A stretch of 42,157 bases of DNA from DASWNP01 sp035537095 (GTDB lineage: Bacteria > Acidobacteriota > Blastocatellia > Pyrinomonadales > Pyrinomonadaceae): the NCBI GenBank assembly GCA_035537095.1, contig DATLMV010000129.1:1-42157 (forward strand), in the 5' to 3' direction. The notes beneath the pieces are model-generated. The model searched no databases, was not told the origin of the DNA, and worked only from the letters and a program-made list of their open reading frames with translations. Below, piece by piece: positions 39,901-42,157 of the stretch. Position numbers and translations under genes: made by a program. Positions within the stretch are counted from its first letter, which is position 1. Each line of letters opens with the position of its first letter.

Positions 39901-40013
39901 AAGGGAAAGGGTAAAAAGGGAAGGGCAGCATGGCAAAGGCGTCGAAGTTTTATTCTTTCCCCTTTCACCATTTAACCTTTCCCCTTTCGCCCTTCCCGTT
40001 TCGGCCTATCGTT
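39876..40013. repeat. Heptad-array palindrome, AAAAGGG class, entering coding sequence (block 11)
   Basis: The purine arm begins in the last eight codons of the epimerase (CAGAAGGTCAAAGGGGGAAA, then CGGGTGAAAGGGAAAGG and GTAAAAAGGG). The pyrimidine arm (CTTTCCCCTTTCACC, TTTAACCTTTCCCC, TTTCGCCCTTCCCG) ends 27 bases before the next start codon. Confidence 0.83.
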
Positions 40014-40039
40014 TCGGTATTTCAAGGAAGGTTTCAGCG

Positions 40040-41110
40040 ATGACGAAGATTTACGATGAAGAAGAGACTGTGATGAGTCGTCGGCCCGTCGAGCGCGTGG
40101 GCGCGTCGGCGTTGGCGACGGGAGTGTCCGCCGACGGTGACGGCGACGCCGACGACGCGCCGGACATCTCCATCTTCCTGCCTGTCTTGAACGAGGAGCC
40201 GAACCTGCGCCCGTTGCACCTCAAGCTCGACGAATCGCTCGCGCAGCTTTCGCGCACCGCCGAGATTATCTACGTGGACGACGGCTCGACCGACGGCAGC
40301 CTCGCGGTGCTGCGCGAACTGGCGGCGCGCGACGGGCGCGTCCGCGTCGTCTCTTTGCGCCGCAACTACGGGCAGACGGCGGCGATGGCCGCAGGGATTG
40401 ACGCCGCGCGCGGCCACGTCCTGATTCCGATGGACGCCGACTTGCAGAACGACCCCGTGGACATCGCGCGACTGCTCGACAAACTCGACGAGGGCTACGA
40501 CGTTGTCTCGGGCTGGCGCAAAGAGCGTCAGGACAAGATGGTCACGCGCAAGATTCCCTCGACGATTGCCAATTCGATTATCTCGATTATCGGCGGCGTC
40601 AAGTTGCACGACTACGGGTGCTCGCTCAAGGCTTACCGCCGCGAGTTTCTCAAAGACGTGCGGCTCTACGGGGAGATGCATCGCTTCATCCCGATTTACG
40701 CGTCGTGGGTCGGCGCGCGCGTCACGGAGATTCCCGTGCAGCATCATGCGCGCACGATGGGCAAATCAAAGTACGGCCTCTCGCGCACCTTCAAAGTGAT
40801 GCTCGACCTGATGACCATCAAGTTCATGGCCTCCTATCACACCAAACCGATTTACGTCTTCGGGATGTTCGGCATCCTCTCGTTTCTCGTCTCGATGGTG
40901 GCGGCGGCGTGGGCTGTCATCAGGAAAATCGGCGGCGAATCGTTCATCAGAAATCCTCTGCTCATCATCGCCATCATGATGTTCGCCGTCGGCGTGCAGT
41001 TCATCCTGATGGGCCTGCTCGCCGAAATGCTGATCCGCACCTATCACGAGTCGCAGGCCAAACCGATCTACGCCGTCCGCGAAAAACTCGGCTTTGCGAA
41101 CAAACATTGA
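40040..41110 (+). CDS. GT2 polyprenyl-phosphate sugar synthase-like enzyme (second copy)
   Basis: A 356-residue GT-A enzyme with two C-terminal transmembrane helices. It shows ISIFLPVLNEEPNLRPLHLK, EIIYVDDGSTDGSLAVLREL, LIPMDADLQNDPVDIARLLD, LHDYGCSLKAYRREFL, and HHARTMGKSKYGLSRTFKVM. The helices are GMFGILSFLVSMVAAAWAVI and a later LLIIAIMMFAVGVQFILMGL. The pattern is that of GtrB/ArnC-like enzymes. The ATG at 40040 has AAGGAAGG upstream; the open frame before it runs back into the epimerase. It is a paralogue, not a copy, of the GT2 at 32429. Confidence 0.87.
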   Translation: MTKIYDEEETVMSRRPVERVGASALATGVSADGDGDADDAPDISIFLPVLNEEPNLRPLHLKLDESLAQLSRTAEIIYVDDGSTDGSLAVLRELAARDGRVRVVSLRRNYGQTAAMAAGIDAARGHVLIPMDADLQNDPVDIARLLDKLDEGYDVVSGWRKERQDKMVTRKIPSTIANSIISIIGGVKLHDYGCSLKAYRREFLKDVRLYGEMHRFIPIYASWVGARVTEIPVQHHARTMGKSKYGLSRTFKVMLDLMTIKFMASYHTKPIYVFGMFGILSFLVSMVAAAWAVIRKIGGESFIRNPLLIIAIMMFAVGVQFILMGLLAEMLIRTYHESQAKPIYAVREKLGFANKH

Positions 41111-41288
41111 GCGGGCCATTGATGAACGCGGAACGTCGAACTATCGAGACGATGTCATCTTTCTCATTCGATGAACTGTCGAGACGGAAGTTATCTTTCT
41201 CGTTCGTCGAACCACCGGGACGAACTCTCTCTTTCCCGACATCGTTTCGCGCTTCGCGTTCGACGCTTCCCGCAATCCATCCTCTTTG
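41111..41288. other. Spacer with a repeated ATCTTTCTC motif
   Basis: The spacer contains ATCTTTCTCATTCG (41157) and ATCTTTCTCGTTCG (41190), with no array or hairpin that I can support. Confidence 0.35.
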
Positions 41289-42157
41289 ATGTCTGACGAA
41301 ATCGAGCGCGCATACGAAAAGCTCGCGGCATGGTGTCGCGCGCGCGGGTATGCCGGACACGACCCGTTCGACGCGCTGAACAGCCGTCTCTTTCAAGCCA
41401 CGCCGCTCCGTCGCTCGCGTCTCGCGCGTCTCGCGTGGACGCAAGCCTGCAAACGCTCGCCCTTCAACCTGCGCGCGCTCGCGCTCGTCCCCGAGGGCAA
41501 AAACCCGAAGGGCATCGCGCTTTTCGCTCTGGCCGCGCTCGCGCGACTGCGCACGCTGCCGACGCCGGAGACTGAAAGCGAAGCGCGCTCGCTGCTCGAC
41601 GAACTGCTTGCCGCGCGTCTCAAGGGTTGGAGCGGCGCGGCGTGGGGCTACAACTTCGACTGGCAAGGGCGAGCCTTCTATGCGCCGCGCGGCACGCCCG
41701 CCGTCGTGCCGACAGCGTTTGCCGCACGCGCGCTCGTCGAGGGGTGGCGCGCGCTCGGCGTCGGGGAATACATGAGCGCGGCGCGGAGCGCGTGCGATTT
41801 TGTGCTGCGTGATTTACAGCGCAGCGAGGAAGCGGCAGACGAAATCTGTTTCAGCTACACGCCGCACGACCGGACGCGCGTCTTCAACGCGAGTTTGCTC
41901 GCGGGCGAAGTACTGGCGTCGGCGGGGGCGGCGACGGGCGAGCGGGAGTTATCAGAGTGGGGCGTGCGCGCGGCGCGCTACGTCGTCCGCCGCCAGCGCG
42001 GAGACGGCTCTTGGGCCTACGGCGCGGACGATTATCAAACGTGGTCTGACAACTTTCACACAGCCTTCGTGCTCACCTCTCTGTCGCGCATCATGGCTGA
42101 CTGCGGAAGCGTCGGCGTGTTGGCGGCGAAGGATGCGGAGGAGTTTGCGCATGCTCT
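41289..42157 (+). CDS. Helical protein of the polysaccharide locus, cut by window edge
   Basis: The frame is open from ATG 41289 to the end (289 codons visible). The protein begins MSDEIERAYEKLAAWCRARG, then GHDPFDALNSRLFQATPLRR. It has LARLAWTQACKRSPFNLRAL, WGYNFDWQGRAFYAPRGTPA, VVPTAFAARALVEGWRALGV, VRRQRGDGSWAYGADDYQTW, and FHTAFVLTSLSRIMADCG. Repeating helix pairs with aromatic-Gly-Trp motifs suggest an alpha/alpha-toroid fold, as in squalene-cyclase-like or glycoside-processing proteins. Proteins of this look are common in asnB/GT loci. Function is not assigned. Confidence 0.6.
   Translation, partial: MSDEIERAYEKLAAWCRARGYAGHDPFDALNSRLFQATPLRRSRLARLAWTQACKRSPFNLRALALVPEGKNPKGIALFALAALARLRTLPTPETESEARSLLDELLAARLKGWSGAAWGYNFDWQGRAFYAPRGTPAVVPTAFAARALVEGWRALGVGEYMSAARSACDFVLRDLQRSEEAADEICFSYTPHDRTRVFNASLLAGEVLASAGAATGERELSEWGVRAARYVVRRQRGDGSWAYGADDYQTWSDNFHTAFVLTSLSRIMADCGSVGVLAAKDAEEFAHA

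Noticed and set aside
1..42157. tRNA, rRNA, tmRNA or other structured RNA genes
   Set aside because: Scanning for T-loop (GGTTCRA) clover-leaf arrangements and rRNA-like stretches on both strands gave nothing convincing.

Overview
The window is 42 kb of GC-rich bacterial chromosome. It has predominantly GC-rich third codon positions, short intergenic gaps, and genes on both strands. Gene content and codon style suggest an Acidobacteriota-like organism (Blastocatellia type). This is inference from protein style, because no rRNA, tRNA or other marker RNA gene is visible. About 42 protein genes can be supported, two of them cut by the window edges (arsR at the left, a polysaccharide-locus protein at the right).

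Layout. (1) 1-2.7 kb: a divergent arsenic-resistance locus, arsR-arsN on the minus strand and arsI-aquaglyceroporin-arsC on the plus strand, with overlapping promoters and a palindromic operator candidate between them; it ends in a strong bidirectional terminator. (2) 2.7-11.2 kb: a periplasmic LTXXQ/Spy-like protein, then dxs, a single-pass membrane protein, tlyA, a Cys-rich YkgJ-like protein and nadK. A visibly AT-rich insert carrying an HNH nuclease lies between tlyA and nadK; its edge has the architecture of an integron attC site. (3) 11.3-21.7 kb: housekeeping and stress genes. These are a dicarboxylate/glutamate symporter, a rhomboid protease, two four-helix-bundle stress proteins, queF, an MFS transporter, a family A DNA polymerase without a 5' nuclease, an APC permease and an exported protein. 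(4) 22.1-33.5 kb and 37.9-42.2 kb: a surface-polysaccharide locus. It holds a UDP-HexNAc dehydrogenase, a UDP-GlcNAc 2-epimerase, an ABC exporter of the Wzm/Wzt type, a GT4 transferase, an AsnB-type amidotransferase, a PIG-V-like GT-C mannosyltransferase, two polyprenyl-phosphate sugar synthase-like GT2 enzymes, a methyltransferase, a sugar-nucleotide epimerase and an unrecognised helical protein. (5) 33.8-37.7 kb, splitting that locus: a lactate/malate dehydrogenase-like enzyme, a DUF1028 protein, and a cluster of decaying toxin-antitoxin parts (xre, a frameshifted hicA, hicB, a second broken xre, a DUF433 gene).

Most striking pattern: many intergenic gaps are almost entirely filled by inverted arrays of degenerate 7-base words. 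At least 11 blocks are seen, in several sequence classes: AAAAGGG-like, GTGAATC-like, AAAGTCC-like, GATGTCA-like, GGGATGA-like and GTGACGA-like. In each block a purine-rich arm comes first and an imperfect complementary arm follows, so the transcript can fold into a long hairpin. Nine of the eleven start within about 25 bases of the stop codon of the upstream gene. Some run into coding sequence and supply C-terminal or N-terminal residues. A separate 240-base palindrome made of four concentric layers lies at 33.5-33.75 kb.

How the genes work together. The ars locus would reduce arsenate, cleave methylated arsenite, acetylate arsinothricin-like compounds, and let arsenite leave through a channel. 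dxs feeds isoprenoid precursors, ultimately including the polyprenyl carriers that the polysaccharide locus needs. The polysaccharide locus would make amino-uronic sugars, possibly amidate them, assemble a glycan and export it by the ABC route.
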